Shown in pieces: positions 1 to 9,572 of a stretch of DNA of 64,000 nt. The position numbers and the translations under genes were made by a program. The first letter of the stretch is position 1; each line of letters opens with the position of its first letter. The stretch spans positions 372,001 through 436,000 of the forward strand of contig NZ_JAUOSF010000001.1 of the NCBI RefSeq assembly GCF_030548465.1. The letters run 5' to 3'. The notes below the pieces were generated by a model that had not been told where the DNA came from, searched no databases, and worked only from the letters and a program-made list of their open reading frames with translations. The DNA is from Tamlana sp. 2_MG-2023. Lineage in GTDB: Bacteria > Bacteroidota > Bacteroidia > Flavobacteriales > Flavobacteriaceae.

Positions 1-557
1 TCTAATTCTGCTAAGTTGTATTCAATTTCTACATTATAGAATTTAATCATCGCCTCATGTTTATCGGCTAATGCTCTATAACGTTCTTTCCAATCGCTAA
101 GTTCTAAATCACCTACACGAATTCCGTTTCTTCCGGTTTTATCCATATAAGTTGGGCCAATACCTTTAAGTGTTGATCCAATTTTCGCTTTCCCTTTTGA
201 GGCTTCACTTGCCGCATCTAATAAACGGTGCGTTGGTAAGATAATATGTGCTTTTCTTGAAATGTGTAAAGATTTTCTATAATCTACATTTTGCTCTTCA
301 AGTTTGTCTAGTTCACCTTTAAAAATCACAGGATCTATAACAACACCGTTTCCTACTAAATTCGTAGCATCATCATGAAAAATTCCAGAAGGAATGGTAT
401 GTAATACGTGTTTTTTACCGTTGAAAACTAAAGTGTGACCTGCATTTGGCCCGCCTTGAAAACGTGCTATGATATTATAGTCTTTGGTAAGGACGTCAAC
501 AATTTTTCCTTTGCCTTCGTCTCCCCATTGTAATCCTAGTAGTAAGTCTACTGCCAT
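1..557 (-). CDS. purA: Adenylosuccinate synthetase, C-terminal part outside window
   Basis: This enzyme makes adenylosuccinate from IMP, aspartate and GTP, the first committed step to AMP. The visible 185 residues are the N-terminal part. They start MAVDLLLGLQ and carry the GTP-binding loop WGDEGKGK at residues 11-18, with the catalytic Asp13, and GPNAGH with His41. The family is about 420-430 residues, so more than half lies left of position 1. The start lies 8 bp downstream of the Fur-family gene's stop, so the two are probably co-transcribed. Identification is from directly readable family motifs. Confidence 0.97.
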   Translation of the reverse strand, partial: MAVDLLLGLQWGDEGKGKIVDVLTKDYNIIARFQGGPNAGHTLVFNGKKHVLHTIPSGIFHDDATNLVGNGVVIDPVIFKGELDKLEEQNVDYRKSLHISRKAHIILPTHRLLDAASEASKGKAKIGSTLKGIGPTYMDKTGRNGIRVGDLELSDWKERYRALADKHEAMIKFYNVEIEYNLAEL

Positions 558-565
558 TGTGAATA

Positions 566-1024
566 TTAGTTATTTGTTTCTGATTTTCTATTTCCGTAAA
601 AATAGAGCGAGTGGTTGTTAATTTTTATATCGAAAACTTCTTCAATTGTTTTTTTGATCGATTCAATTCTAGGGTCGCAAAACTCTATAACTTCACCGGT
701 GTCTGTAAGAATAACGTGGTCGTGTTGTCTGTCGAAGTAAGATTTCTCGTAATGTGCTTGGTTTTGACCAAATTGGTGCTTTCTTACCAAACCACATTCT
801 AAAAGCAATTCTATAGTGTTGTAAAGTGTTGCGCGAGATACGCGGTACTTTTTATTTTTCATATTAAGATATAGAGATTCTATATCGAAATGCTCTTCAC
901 TATTATAAATTTCCTGTAAGATAGCGTAACGTTCTGGTGTTTTACGGTGCCCTTTGTTTTCTAAAAAGCTAGTAAATACACTCTTTACGATGTCTTGATT
1001 CTTTGTATCGGTTTTTGCATTCAT
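566..1024 (-). CDS. Fur-family metal-responsive transcriptional regulator
   Basis: This is a predicted cytosolic DNA-binding repressor of the Fur/PerR/Zur family, 152 residues. The N-terminal winged helix includes [14 protein letters not shown] (about residues 61-74). The dimerisation half has the metal-binding HDH at residues 101-103. The two CxxC pairs that form the structural zinc site in many Fur proteins are absent; only Cys77 and Cys116 remain. I start at the ATG at 1024. An upstream in-frame TTG at 1039 overlaps the promoter element at 1037-1044 and would not be in the transcript. The gene sits between a (p)ppGpp enzyme and purA on the same strand. Whether it senses iron, zinc or peroxide cannot be told from sequence. 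Confidence 0.9.
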   Translation of the reverse strand: MNAKTDTKNQDIVKSVFTSFLENKGHRKTPERYAILQEIYNSEEHFDIESLYLNMKNKKYRVSRATLYNTIELLLECGLVRKHQFGQNQAHYEKSYFDRQHDHVILTDTGEVIEFCDPRIESIKKTIEEVFDIKINNHSLYFYGNRKSETNN

Positions 1025-1036
1025 AATTTCCGTGGG

Positions 1037-1044
1037 CAAATTTA
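1037..1044 (-). promoter_or_regulatory. Bacteroidota -7 promoter element for the Fur-family gene
   Basis: The minus strand reads TAAATTTG, a perfect TAnnTTTG match. It lies 12 bp upstream of the ATG at 1024, leaving room for only a very short leader. This fixes the gene start at 1024. Confidence 0.6.
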
Positions 1045-1052
1045 CACATTTT

Positions 1053-3272
1053 TTACACTCTAGTAACCTTATCTATACCATTAATTTTTTTAAGTTTTTC
1101 TAAAAGCTTTTTAATTATGGTATTATTTTTCACAACAACATTGATTTTTCCAGAGAATAAACCATCATCACTTTCAAAACTAATGCTTTTCATATTAACA
1201 TGCATGTTTTCTGAAACGATGGTTGTGATTTCATTTACAAGTCCGATATGGTCGATACCCGTTAATTTAATCTGCGCCATAAACTCTTGCTGAGAAGAAT
1301 CTACCCAACGCGCTGTCATGATACGGTATGCGTAGTTTGACTGTAAACTTAAAGCATTCGGACAGTTCTTTTTATGTACTTTAATGCCTTCGGAAACTGT
1401 TAAAAAGCCAAAAACATGATCGCCTGGAATGGGGTTGCAGCAATTGGCCAGTTTGTAATCTAGTTTTTCAGATTCCTTTCCAAAAACTAAGGAGTCAAAA
1501 TTTGTAGTAACTTCGTTTCGATCCAGTTCTTCTTTCGGAATCGTTGCTTTTCTGGTGATTTTACTTTTGATAAAAGACATTAAAGCATTGCTACGCGAGG
1601 CTGCAAAGTTTTTAATCATCACGTTATCAATAGAACCTATGCCAACACGATAGAAAAGGTCTAAACTGGTTTTTAGTTTAAAGTACTTAACCAATTCATT
1701 AATAGTTCGTTCATTAAGCGTAATTTTTAACTGCTTTAATTTACGACGTAAAATCTCTTTTCCATCTTCGCCAATACGTTTTCTATCTTCTTTTAGAGCT
1801 GATTTAATTTTTCCTCGTGCTCTAGCCGTTGTGGAATAATCCAACCAGTTCGGATTTGGTTTAGCGCTTTCGGAAGTTAAGATTTCCACCTGATCGCCAG
1901 TTTCCAAAACATGGCTTAAAGGCACTAGTTTACCATTAACTTTAGCACCTCTGGTCTTCATACCTATTTCGGTATGAATACTAAAAGCAAAATCTAAAGA
2001 AGTCGCACCTTTAGGAAGCGATTTTAAATCTCCGTTTGGAGTAAATACAAATATTTCTTGTGAATATAAGTTGAGTTTAAACTGCTCAACAAAATCAACA
2101 GCGTTAATTTCAGGGCTTTCTAGCGCTTCTTGTAATCTGTTAATCCAGCTCTCAAGGCTATCTTCTTTTTCTTTATCGTGCTTGTATTTGTAGTGAGCAG
2201 CATAACCTTTTTCAGCAATTTCATTCATACGTTCACTACGCACCTGAACTTCAACCCAACGGCCTTTAGGGCCCATGACAGTAATATGCAGTGCTTCGTA
2301 TCCCGTTGTTTTAGGGGAAGTAATCCAGTCGCGTAAACGCATTGGATTAGGTCTAAAGTGATCCGTTACGATCGAGTATATTTTCCAAGCTTGGAATTTT
2401 TCATCGCTCAACTCACTTTTATAGATAATTCTAATGGCGAATTTATCGTAGACTTCATCAAAGGAAACACCTTGATTCATCATTTTCTTTCTAATTGAGA
2501 AAATAGATTTTGGCCGTCCTTTTATAGAATATTCAAAGTTTTCTTTATCCAGAGCTTTCTTTACGACGTCACTAAACTGTTCGATGTAAAGATCCTGCTC
2601 TTCTTTGCTTTCTTTTATTTTATGAAGAATATCGTTGTATACATCTGGTTCGGTGTATTTTAAACTTAAATCCTCGAGTTGCGTTTTTATATTGTATAAA
2701 CCAATACGGTGTGCAAGCGGTGCATAAATATATAAGGTTTCAGAAGCAATTTTGTCCTGTTTATCAGGGCGCATCGAATCCATGGTTTGCATATTATGCA
2801 ATCTGTCTGCTATTTTTATAATGATTACGCGAACATCATCATTAAGCGTCAATAGCATCTTACGGAAATTTTCTGCCTGTAAAGACACGTCCATGTCTTT
2901 CTCTTTACTAAGCGATGAAATTTTAGTAAGGCCTTCAACAATCCTAGCAATGGTTTTTCCAAAGCGGTTTTCAATATCTTTTATCTCGTAATCGGGGCTA
3001 TCTTCAACAACATCATGAAGTAATGCTGCTGCAATAGAAGTCGCGTCTAATCCAATTTCTTGTGCCACAATTTTGGCCACAGCGATAGGGTGGAAGATGT
3101 AAGCTTCTCCCGATTTTCTTCGTTGGTTTTTATGCCCATCCAAAGCGACTTCAAAAGCACTTCTAATTAGTTTTTTATCCTCACTAGAAAGTGTGGTGTA
3201 ACTAACCTTAAGTAGCTCTTTGTAGGCCTTTGCAATGGTTGCATTCTCTTTTTCAATAGCTTCCTCTGTCAT
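1053..3272 (-). CDS. Bifunctional (p)ppGpp synthetase/hydrolase, RelA/SpoT family
   Basis: This 739-residue Rsh protein makes and degrades the stringent-response alarmone (p)ppGpp. Domain order is as usual. The N-terminal HD hydrolase has HP at 61-62 and the HD pair at 86-87 (LLHDVVEDS). The synthetase domain contains [21 protein letters not shown] and [25 protein letters not shown] domain begins at [17 protein letters not shown], and the C-terminus is an ACT domain. Both catalytic halves look intact, so it is probably bifunctional. Flavobacteria usually encode one long Rsh, which would make this the main stringent-response enzyme. It ends 28 bp upstream of the Fur-family start. Confidence 0.95.
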   Translation of the reverse strand: MTEEAIEKENATIAKAYKELLKVSYTTLSSEDKKLIRSAFEVALDGHKNQRRKSGEAYIFHPIAVAKIVAQEIGLDATSIAAALLHDVVEDSPDYEIKDIENRFGKTIARIVEGLTKISSLSKEKDMDVSLQAENFRKMLLTLNDDVRVIIIKIADRLHNMQTMDSMRPDKQDKIASETLYIYAPLAHRIGLYNIKTQLEDLSLKYTEPDVYNDILHKIKESKEEQDLYIEQFSDVVKKALDKENFEYSIKGRPKSIFSIRKKMMNQGVSFDEVYDKFAIRIIYKSELSDEKFQAWKIYSIVTDHFRPNPMRLRDWITSPKTTGYEALHITVMGPKGRWVEVQVRSERMNEIAEKGYAAHYKYKHDKEKEDSLESWINRLQEALESPEINAVDFVEQFKLNLYSQEIFVFTPNGDLKSLPKGATSLDFAFSIHTEIGMKTRGAKVNGKLVPLSHVLETGDQVEILTSESAKPNPNWLDYSTTARARGKIKSALKEDRKRIGEDGKEILRRKLKQLKITLNERTINELVKYFKLKTSLDLFYRVGIGSIDNVMIKNFAASRSNALMSFIKSKITRKATIPKEELDRNEVTTNFDSLVFGKESEKLDYKLANCCNPIPGDHVFGFLTVSEGIKVHKKNCPNALSLQSNYAYRIMTARWVDSSQQEFMAQIKLTGIDHIGLVNEITTIVSENMHVNMKSISFESDDGLFSGKINVVVKNNTIIKKLLEKLKKINGIDKVTRV

Positions 3273-3305
3273 AATTTAAAAGTAACATAAAGAATATTAA
3301 CAGGC

Positions 3306-3325
3306 AACAAGCGCCTTGTTTTTTT
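3306..3325 (+). other. Small hairpin followed by a T-run, upstream of the Rsh gene
   Basis: AACAAG, a CGC loop, CTTGTT and then a T-run on the plus strand have the look of a short terminator. No plus-strand gene ends here. It could only stop antisense transcription or may be chance. The rest of the gap from 3273 to 3405 shows nothing else. Confidence 0.25.
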
Positions 3326-3405
3326 AACGATTCTAAGCTAAAAATGGAGTCTAAATTGAAATTATCAGAGTTGAACTACAATAATTGAAAATTATAGCGG
3401 TTTCG

Positions 3406-3981
3406 TTATTTTTTGTTTAAAAAGGCAACGAGTTGAGAAACGGCTTTCCCACGGTGGCCAATACTATTTTTTATGCTAAGTGGCATTTCGGCAAAAGTTT
3501 CGGCGTAGCCTTGGGGTTTAAAGATAGGATCGTAACCAAAACCTTCGGCGCCAGTTTTACTTGTTGTAATTTCACCTTCACAAATTCCTGTAAAGGTTTG
3601 TAATTCGTTATTAACATGTAATGCGATAACTGTTTTAAACTGCGCTTTTCTATTGTTTTTATTGTCAAGTTCAGCGAGAAGCTTATTCATGTTATCGGTA
3701 GCGTCTTTTTGTTCTCCAGCATAACGCGCTGAGTAAACTCCTGGAGCGCCATTTAGAGATTCAACCTCTAGACCTGTGTCGTCTGCAAAACAATCGTAAC
3801 CATAATGTGCTTTAACATAGTTGGCTTTTTGAATGGCATTACCTTCAATGGTATCTTGAGTTTCGGGAATATCTTCTAAGCAACCAATATCTTTCAGACT
3901 TAACAATGTAATGTGTTCCGGAATTAAAGCTTGAACTTCTTTTACTTTATTTGTATTGTTAGTAGCGAAAACGAGTTGCAT
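3406..3981 (-). CDS. rdgB: XTP/dITP pyrophosphatase (RdgB/HAM1 family)
   Basis: This cytosolic house-cleaning enzyme hydrolyses non-canonical purine NTPs such as XTP, ITP and dITP to the monophosphate, keeping them out of DNA and RNA. The 191-residue length is normal. Family motifs are TNNTNKVKEV near the N-terminus, EGNAIQKA, the catalytic FADDTGLEVESLNGAPG segment (Asp67-Asp68), and near the C-terminus GFGYDPIF and SIGHRGKA. It is transcribed towards the Rsh gene with a 133-bp gap, so it may have its own promoter. Confidence 0.96.
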   Translation of the reverse strand: MQLVFATNNTNKVKEVQALIPEHITLLSLKDIGCLEDIPETQDTIEGNAIQKANYVKAHYGYDCFADDTGLEVESLNGAPGVYSARYAGEQKDATDNMNKLLAELDNKNNRKAQFKTVIALHVNNELQTFTGICEGEITTSKTGAEGFGYDPIFKPQGYAETFAEMPLSIKNSIGHRGKAVSQLVAFLNKK

Positions 3982-4112
3982 AGTATCATAGGATTAAGGT
4001 TTTCAAAAGTAAGATTATAATGGACAATATGAAAATGGACAAGAAGTGATTCTAGTTAAAATTTTAATACCTTTTTATGACAATTGTTGTATTGAATTAT
4101 TCGAAAATCATG

Positions 4113-4120
4113 TATCTTCG
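4113..4120 (+). promoter_or_regulatory. Probable promoter of hpf
   Basis: TATCTTCG matches TAnnTTTG with one mismatch. A TTG at 4088-4090 lies 22 bp upstream of it, the expected spacing for the -33 box of Bacteroidota promoters. The hpf start is 26-32 bp downstream. Confidence 0.45.
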
Positions 4121-4145
4121 GATAGATTATTAACATTAAAAGAGC

Positions 4146-4451
4146 ATGATTATGACAGTAAATTTTCAATATGTAGGAGTAGATGTGAGTGAAACACTTT
4201 CAGAGTTTACAAAAGAAAAATTAGAAAAAATATTCAACAGATACGAATTTCTTATAAGTGCAGAAGTACATTTTAAACAAGATGAAAAAGATCATGATGC
4301 AGGTAAAATTTGTAATATTGAGTTGAGTTTGCCAGGACCAAGAATATTCGCAACCTCCAATGAACGTAATTTTGAAGTATCCGTTAGAGAGACTATTTCA
4401 GATTTAGAACGTCAGTTGAAAAAGAGAAAAGAAATTTATAAAACACATTAA
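4146..4451 (+). CDS. hpf: Ribosome hibernation promoting factor, short form
   Basis: This protein of the HPF/YfiA (ribosomal S30AE) family binds the 30S decoding region of idle ribosomes and helps form hibernating 70S or 100S particles. It has 101 residues, the short form lacking the C-terminal dimerisation domain. The pattern FQYVGVDVSETLSEFTKEKLEKI, then an EV-F-K strand, then RNFEVSVRETISDLERQLKKRK matches the family's beta-alpha-beta-beta-beta-alpha fold. A second in-frame ATG two codons later (4152) is an equally good start. It is a single gene, convergent with rlmH. Confidence 0.88.
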   Translation: MIMTVNFQYVGVDVSETLSEFTKEKLEKIFNRYEFLISAEVHFKQDEKDHDAGKICNIELSLPGPRIFATSNERNFEVSVRETISDLERQLKKRKEIYKTH

Positions 4452-4497
4452 TATAAATAGCTTTAAGGATGCTCGAGAAGTTTTAGCTTATTTATAG

Positions 4498-4530
4498 CTG
4501 AGACTGAGAACTGAGACTGCAAACTGAATC
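4498..4530. repeat. Short tandem repeat CTGAGACTGAGAA-type reaching the rlmH stop codon
   Basis: The stretch can be read as CTGAGAC-TGAGAA, CTGAGAC-TGCAAA, CTGAATC, about two and a half 13-nt units. The last unit overlaps the complement of the rlmH stop codon at 4529-4531. Confidence 0.6.
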
Positions 4531-5002
4531 ATCTGTGGTGATAAGGTTCATTTCTTAAAATAGTGAAACCTCTATAAAGCTGTTCAATAAAAAATAGGCG
4601 AATCATTTGATGGGAAAATGTCATTTTAGATAATGATATTTTCCCATTCGCTTTTTGATAAACATCTTCCGAAAAACCATAAGGCCCTCCAATTACGAAA
4701 ACGATTTGCTTAATCCCAGAATTCATATGTTTCTGTAAGTAATTTGAAAAGGCTACAGAATCATGTTGTTTTCCGTTCTCATCTAATAAGATCAAGGCGT
4801 CTGTAGTATTTATCTTGCTCAAAATCAGCTCTCCTTCCTTTTTTTTCTGCTGATCTTCACTTAAATTCTTAGAATTTTTGATATCAGGAATAACCTCTAA
4901 ATTGAACTTAATGTAGAACCCCAAACGTTTAATATAATCGTTAATTAATAACGTAAGTTGTTTATTATCAGTTTTTCCAATCGCAATAAGTTTAATCGTC
5001 AT
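4529..5002 (-). CDS. rlmH: 23S rRNA (pseudouridine1915-N3)-methyltransferase
   Basis: RlmH is a SPOUT-class, SAM-dependent enzyme that methylates pseudouridine 1915 in helix 69 of 23S rRNA on the assembled ribosome. At 157 residues it has the normal length. Visible marks are the N-terminal MTIKLIAIGKTD, LILLDENGK, the cofactor-knot sequence FVIGGPYGF (Gly105-Gly106) and the invariant C-terminus EPYHHR. It stands alone and is convergent with hpf. A short tandem repeat runs into its stop codon. Confidence 0.96.
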   Translation of the reverse strand: MTIKLIAIGKTDNKQLTLLINDYIKRLGFYIKFNLEVIPDIKNSKNLSEDQQKKKEGELILSKINTTDALILLDENGKQHDSVAFSNYLQKHMNSGIKQIVFVIGGPYGFSEDVYQKANGKISLSKMTFSHQMIRLFFIEQLYRGFTILRNEPYHHR

Positions 5003-5101
5003 AAGTTAAAAATATCTGTAGCATTTTATGAATAATGCATTAAAATAAGAATAAATTCAAAATTTCGTAAATGTAAAATTTAATTAAGTGAATCTATTTA
5101 T

Positions 5102-5109
5102 TATTTTTG
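5102..5109 (+). promoter_or_regulatory. -7 promoter element of nadC
   Basis: TATTTTTG is a perfect TAnnTTTG match 19 bp upstream of the nadC ATG. I see no convincing -33 TTG. Confidence 0.5.
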
Positions 5110-5128
5110 CTGCAAACAAGATTTATTT

Positions 5129-5989
5129 ATGATTACACAAGAGCAGTTTGATTCGGAGTTGAAAATGATTATTTCTAATGCGATTAGAGAGGATGTTGGA
5201 GATGGAGATCATAGTTCATTAGCCTGTATCCCTGAAAATGCTAGAGGGAAAGCTAAGCTTTTAGTAAAAGATAAAGGTATTATTGGCGGTGTTAATTTCG
5301 CCAAGAAGGTCTTTGCTTATGTAGATAAAAACTTGAAATTAGATATTCGTATTGAAGACGGTACAGAGGTAACTTACGGCGATGTCGTTATGTACATTGA
5401 AGGGCCAACTCAATCTATCTTAAAAGCAGAGCGTACCGTGCTTAACGCCATGCAGCGTATGAGTGCTATTGCTACTAAAACTAGAATGTTTGTTGATTTA
5501 TTAGAAGGGACTAAAACTAGAATTTTAGACACTCGTAAAACAACCCCAGGTATTCGAGTTCTAGAGAAGTGGGCTGTAAAAATTGGTGGTGGTGAAAACC
5601 ATAGATTTGCTTTATATGATATGATTATGCTAAAAGATAATCACATCGATTTTGCAGGTGGCATCACGAAAGCTATCGAAATGACTAAAGACTACTTGCA
5701 GGAAACTGGAAAGGATTTACAAATCATGGTAGAAGCTAGAAACCTTATGGAAGTTGAAGAAATTCTACAAAATGATGGGATTTACAGAATTTTACTTGAT
5801 AACTTCGATTATGAAGACACTAGAAAAGCTGTAAAAATTATAGGAGATAAATGTCTTACTGAATCTTCTGGAAATATAAACGAAGCTACTATTAGACATT
5901 ATGCGGAGTGTGGGGTGAATTACATTTCATCTGGTGCTTTAACGCATTCGGTTCATAATATGGACTTAAGCTTAAAAGCGGTAAAGTAA
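5129..5989 (+). CDS. nadC: Nicotinate-nucleotide pyrophosphorylase (carboxylating)
   Basis: NadC (quinolinate phosphoribosyltransferase) converts quinolinate and PRPP to nicotinate mononucleotide, CO2 and PPi, in de novo NAD synthesis. The 286 residues are full length. The substrate-binding signatures TRKTTPG (135-141), KIGGGENHR (about 151-159) and LKDNH (168-172) are all present, as is the C-terminal ESSGNIN and SSGALTHS phosphate-binding part. No other NAD synthesis gene is adjacent. A long hairpin follows the gene. Confidence 0.97.
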   Translation: MITQEQFDSELKMIISNAIREDVGDGDHSSLACIPENARGKAKLLVKDKGIIGGVNFAKKVFAYVDKNLKLDIRIEDGTEVTYGDVVMYIEGPTQSILKAERTVLNAMQRMSAIATKTRMFVDLLEGTKTRILDTRKTTPGIRVLEKWAVKIGGGENHRFALYDMIMLKDNHIDFAGGITKAIEMTKDYLQETGKDLQIMVEARNLMEVEEILQNDGIYRILLDNFDYEDTRKAVKIIGDKCLTESSGNINEATIRHYAECGVNYISSGALTHSVHNMDLSLKAVK

Positions 5990-6011
5990 TTTTATTGTTT
6001 TTTGAATGCGT

Positions 6012-6049
6012 GCATCTTGATTTTTATGAAAAATTAAAAATCAAGATGC
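6012..6049 (+). terminator. Hairpin after nadC
   Basis: GCATCTTGATTTTT (6012-6025) and its exact reverse complement (6036-6049) form a 14-bp stem with a 10-nt loop. It is followed by TTCACTTTTA, not a clean T-run. It lies 22 bp after the nadC stop, so termination is the likely role. Confidence 0.6.
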
Positions 6050-6100
6050 CTTCACTTTTAATTAGTAAGCTTAATTACTCAAAGACACTTTTTATTTTAA

Positions 6101-6108
6101 TAACTTTG
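6101..6108 (+). promoter_or_regulatory. -7 promoter element of the YihY/priA pair
   Basis: TAACTTTG is a perfect TAnnTTTG match 25 bp upstream of the YihY-family start codon. Confidence 0.55.
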
Positions 6109-6133
6109 TGTAATCAACAAAAGCAAGTTATTA

Positions 6134-7075
6134 ATGACTAAACCAATTGAAGATAAACTTGAAAAAATTCCGGTTGTTAATCTTTTGGTTCGGTTTCTAA
6201 AACGTATAAAGCTTCCAGGTTTAGAAGGCTTAACGCTTTACGACCTCATAGAGCTTTACATTACAGGAATTATTAAAGGTGCCGTAACAACGCGGGCGAG
6301 TGCTATTGCTTTTAGTTTTTTTACCGCTATTTTTCCTTTCTTACTTTTTATTTTAATTATCATCCCTTACATTCCGGTGGATAATTTTAAGCATGAATTT
6401 TTAGTTTTTTTAGAATCGTTTCTACCTGCAACAACATCCGATTTTTTCTTTGAAAATATTTTTGAAAACATAGAGCAATCGCAACGAGGCGGTTTACTTT
6501 CTTCCGTTTTTCTTTTGTCGGTATTATTAATGGCAAATGGTGTAAATGCGGTATTTACGGGTTTTGAAAGTTCTTATCATGAGCAGATCACACGAACAGC
6601 ATTTAGACAGTATTTATATGCACTTGGAATTGCTTTAATTTTGGCATTTTTACTCATCTTTACAATTGCGATTTTGGGGTATGTTCAGATTTATGTGGTT
6701 CAAGAAATGTTAAGTGTGTTTCGGGGTGACGGTTTTGAGGCTGAAGCCAAAGCGGTATTTTGGACCAAAATGGTGCAGTCTGCTTTCTTTGTTACTATGG
6801 TGTATTTATCGGTTTCTACTCTTTATTATTTTGGAACCAAAGAAGGAAAAGAATCGCGGTTTTTCTCGGCTGGAGCGCTTTTTACAACCTTGCTCATTAT
6901 CATAACATCCTTTTTATTTGGGGTATATATCGAGAATTTTAGTCAGTACAACAAGCTATATGGTTCCATCGGTGCGCTTTTAATTCTTCTTTTATATTTA
7001 TGGTTAAATTCTAATATTTTATTATTGGGTTATGAGTTGAATGCGTCTTTGAATAAACTTAGAAAAACGAATTAG
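6134..7075 (+). CDS. YihY/BrkB-family inner membrane protein
   Basis: This is an integral membrane protein of the YihY/virulence factor BrkB family, 313 residues, with about six hydrophobic segments. Family marks include TTRASAIAFSFFTAIFPFLLF in the first membrane segment and the C-terminal SIGALLILLLYLWLNSNILLLGYELNA. The cellular role of the family is unsettled; despite older annotation it is not an RNase. It ends 3 bp before priA and is probably co-transcribed with it, which need not mean a shared function. Confidence 0.9.
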   Translation: MTKPIEDKLEKIPVVNLLVRFLKRIKLPGLEGLTLYDLIELYITGIIKGAVTTRASAIAFSFFTAIFPFLLFILIIIPYIPVDNFKHEFLVFLESFLPATTSDFFFENIFENIEQSQRGGLLSSVFLLSVLLMANGVNAVFTGFESSYHEQITRTAFRQYLYALGIALILAFLLIFTIAILGYVQIYVVQEMLSVFRGDGFEAEAKAVFWTKMVQSAFFVTMVYLSVSTLYYFGTKEGKESRFFSAGALFTTLLIIITSFLFGVYIENFSQYNKLYGSIGALLILLLYLWLNSNILLLGYELNASLNKLRKTN

Positions 7076-7078
7076 TTT

Positions 7079-9532
7079 ATGTTAGATTTTATAGATGTCA
7101 TTATTCCTATTCCTTTAAAAAAACTGTTTACTTATACGGTAACACCGGCGGAAGCAGCTTTTTTAAAACCAGGCATGCGTGTTGCGGTACCTTTCGGGAA
7201 ATCTAAAATATATACAGGTATTGTTTTTAGTATTCATAAGGATGAGCCAGCGGCCTATGAGGCTAAAGATATTCAGCAAATTCTAGATGATAAACCCGTT
7301 GTTAATAGTCAGCAATTAAAATTTTGGCAATGGATAGCGAGTTATTACATGTGTACACTTGGCGATGTCATGCGAGCCGCTTTACCGAGTGCTTTTATTC
7401 TTGAGAGTGAAACGGTTGTTTCTAAAAACACTGTGAATATTATTGATGAATCTATTTTAAAAGATGATGAGTTTTTAATTTATGAAGCGCTGCAGCATCA
7501 GTCTTCATTGAAAATTCATGATATTTCTAATATTCTAGGTAAAAAGAATGTGCTTCCTGTTATAAAAGGGCTTATTGAAAAAGACGCGATTTCTGTAGAG
7601 GAAGAAGTTTATGAAAAGTACAAGCCTAAATTGGTGCGCTATGTAAAACTACACATGAGTTATACCAGTGAAAGGGCGCTTCATGAATTGATGGAAGAAT
7701 TAAGTCGCGCGCACAAACAGCGAGAAGTGGTTTTAACGTTATTTTCAATTTCGGCAAAAACTAAAAAACCAGTAAAGGTTACCGATTTAGTTGCTGAAAG
7801 CGGGGCGTCGTCGTCTATTGTAAAGACGCTTATAGATAAAGGTATTCTTGAAGAATATCATATACAAACCGACCGTGTTGAATATTCTGGTGAAGATACC
7901 GAATCTTCAAAAAGTTTAAACGAACATCAAGAACTGGCTTTAGAAGAAATAAAAACCAGTTTTGAAACTCAGAACGTGACCTTATTACATGGTGTAACCT
8001 CTTCAGGGAAAACTGAAGTTTATGTGAAGCTTATTGAAGAGGTGATTAACCAAGGAAAACAAGTATTGTATCTACTTCCTGAAATTGCATTAACAACACA
8101 ATTAATTTCGAGGCTTCAGAATTATTTCGGAGAGCAAGTCGCGGTTTTTCATTCTAAATACTCCGTTCAAGAACGTGTTGAGGTTTGGAATCATGTGCTT
8201 AATAATTCCGCGAAAGCGCAAATTGTATTGGGAGCGCGCTCGTCTATTTTTTTACCTTTTAATAATTTAGGGCTCATTGTGGTTGATGAAGAACACGAAC
8301 AATCTTTTAAGCAGTTTGATCCAGCACCACGCTATCAAGCTAGAGATGCTGCTGTAGTGTTATCACATTTACATCAAGGAAAAACCTTGTTAGGTTCAGC
8401 CACACCAAGCTTAGAGAGCTTCTATAACGCGAAACAAAATAAATATGGTTTTGTTGAATTGTCTGTGCGTTATAATAATGTGTTGATGCCAGACATCGAG
8501 TTGGTAGATATAAAAGAGAAGCAGAAAAAGAAACGTATGAAAGGGCATTTTAGCGATAGACTTATCGAAGAAATGACTGAAACCTTGGCGGAAGGGCATC
8601 AAATCATATTGTTTCAAAACCGTCGCGGATTTTCGCCAATCGTAGAGTGTAAAACCTGCGGACATGCACCGGAATGCCCTAATTGTGATGTCAGTTTAAC
8701 GTTTCATCAATATAGAAATCAATTACGCTGTCATTATTGTGGTTATCATTCGGCCATGATACAAGATTGTTTGGCGTGTGGCGGACAAGATATCGATAGT
8801 AAAGGTTTTGGAACCGAACAGATTGAAGAAGAGGTAAAGGTGTTGTTTCCAGATTATAAAGTAGCGCGAATGGATTTAGATACCACGCGTGGCAAATATG
8901 GTTACGAAAAAATTATAACGGCGTTAGAGCAGCAAGAAATTGATATTCTTGTGGGTACACAAATGCTTACCAAAGGTTTAGATTTTAGAAACGTCAAATT
9001 GGTGGGTATTATGAATGCTGATAATATGTTGAATTTTCCTGATTTTAGAGCTCACGAACGTAGTTTTCAATTGATGTTGCAGGTTTCAGGTAGAGCAGGG
9101 CGTACCGAAGAGCGTGGGAAGGTGTTGATTCAAACGTACAATCCGCACCATAATATTTTACAACAGGTGTCTACTAGTAATTATAGCGATATGTTTAAAG
9201 AACAAATGAACGATCGTTATAATTTTAAATATCCGCCAGTGTTTAAACAGATAAAAATTACTTTAAAGCATAAAGATTACAATCGTGTGGAAACGGCTTC
9301 TATTTGGTTTGCTAAATCATTACGACAGGTTTTTGGGGAGCATGTATTGGGGCCAGAAGCACCACCTGTGGCACGTATAAGGAATCAGTTTCATAAAAAT
9401 ATTTTAGTGAAAATCCCGAAGCAACAATCTTTAGCAAAAACAAAAGAAGCTATCATTAAAATAAACAATAGCTTCTTTAGTGTAAAAGATTTTAGATCTG
9501 TTAGAGTAATTTTAAATGTCGATAACTTCTAA
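7079..9532 (+). CDS. priA: Primosomal replication restart helicase PriA
   Basis: PriA is a 3'-5' superfamily 2 DNA helicase that recognises stalled forks and D-loops and reloads the replicative helicase. The 817 residues include an N-terminal DNA-binding domain, Walker A GVTSSGKT at 305-312 and Walker B DEEH at 403-406. Eight zinc-binding cysteines lie between about 524 and 570 (CKTCG, CPNC, CHYCG, CLACG). They are followed by helicase motifs GTQMLTKGLDF and QVSGRAGR. It follows the YihY gene by 3 bp. Confidence 0.97.
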   Translation: MLDFIDVIIPIPLKKLFTYTVTPAEAAFLKPGMRVAVPFGKSKIYTGIVFSIHKDEPAAYEAKDIQQILDDKPVVNSQQLKFWQWIASYYMCTLGDVMRAALPSAFILESETVVSKNTVNIIDESILKDDEFLIYEALQHQSSLKIHDISNILGKKNVLPVIKGLIEKDAISVEEEVYEKYKPKLVRYVKLHMSYTSERALHELMEELSRAHKQREVVLTLFSISAKTKKPVKVTDLVAESGASSSIVKTLIDKGILEEYHIQTDRVEYSGEDTESSKSLNEHQELALEEIKTSFETQNVTLLHGVTSSGKTEVYVKLIEEVINQGKQVLYLLPEIALTTQLISRLQNYFGEQVAVFHSKYSVQERVEVWNHVLNNSAKAQIVLGARSSIFLPFNNLGLIVVDEEHEQSFKQFDPAPRYQARDAAVVLSHLHQGKTLLGSATPSLESFYNAKQNKYGFVELSVRYNNVLMPDIELVDIKEKQKKKRMKGHFSDRLIEEMTETLAEGHQIILFQNRRGFSPIVECKTCGHAPECPNCDVSLTFHQYRNQLRCHYCGYHSAMIQDCLACGGQDIDSKGFGTEQIEEEVKVLFPDYKVARMDLDTTRGKYGYEKIITALEQQEIDILVGTQMLTKGLDFRNVKLVGIMNADNMLNFPDFRAHERSFQLMLQVSGRAGRTEERGKVLIQTYNPHHNILQQVSTSNYSDMFKEQMNDRYNFKYPPVFKQIKITLKHKDYNRVETASIWFAKSLRQVFGEHVLGPEAPPVARIRNQFHKNILVKIPKQQSLAKTKEAIIKINNSFFSVKDFRSVRVILNVDNF

Positions 9533-9572
9533 TGAAATAAAAATTTGTTAGCAAATTTTGTGATTGAATTAG

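Noticed and set aside
1024-1039. Longer start for the Fur-family gene at a TTG
   Set aside because: The TTG lies inside the promoter element at 1037-1044, so it would not be transcribed.
3306-3325. True terminator before the Rsh gene
   Set aside because: No plus-strand gene ends upstream and the stem has only six pairs; listed only as a weak hairpin.
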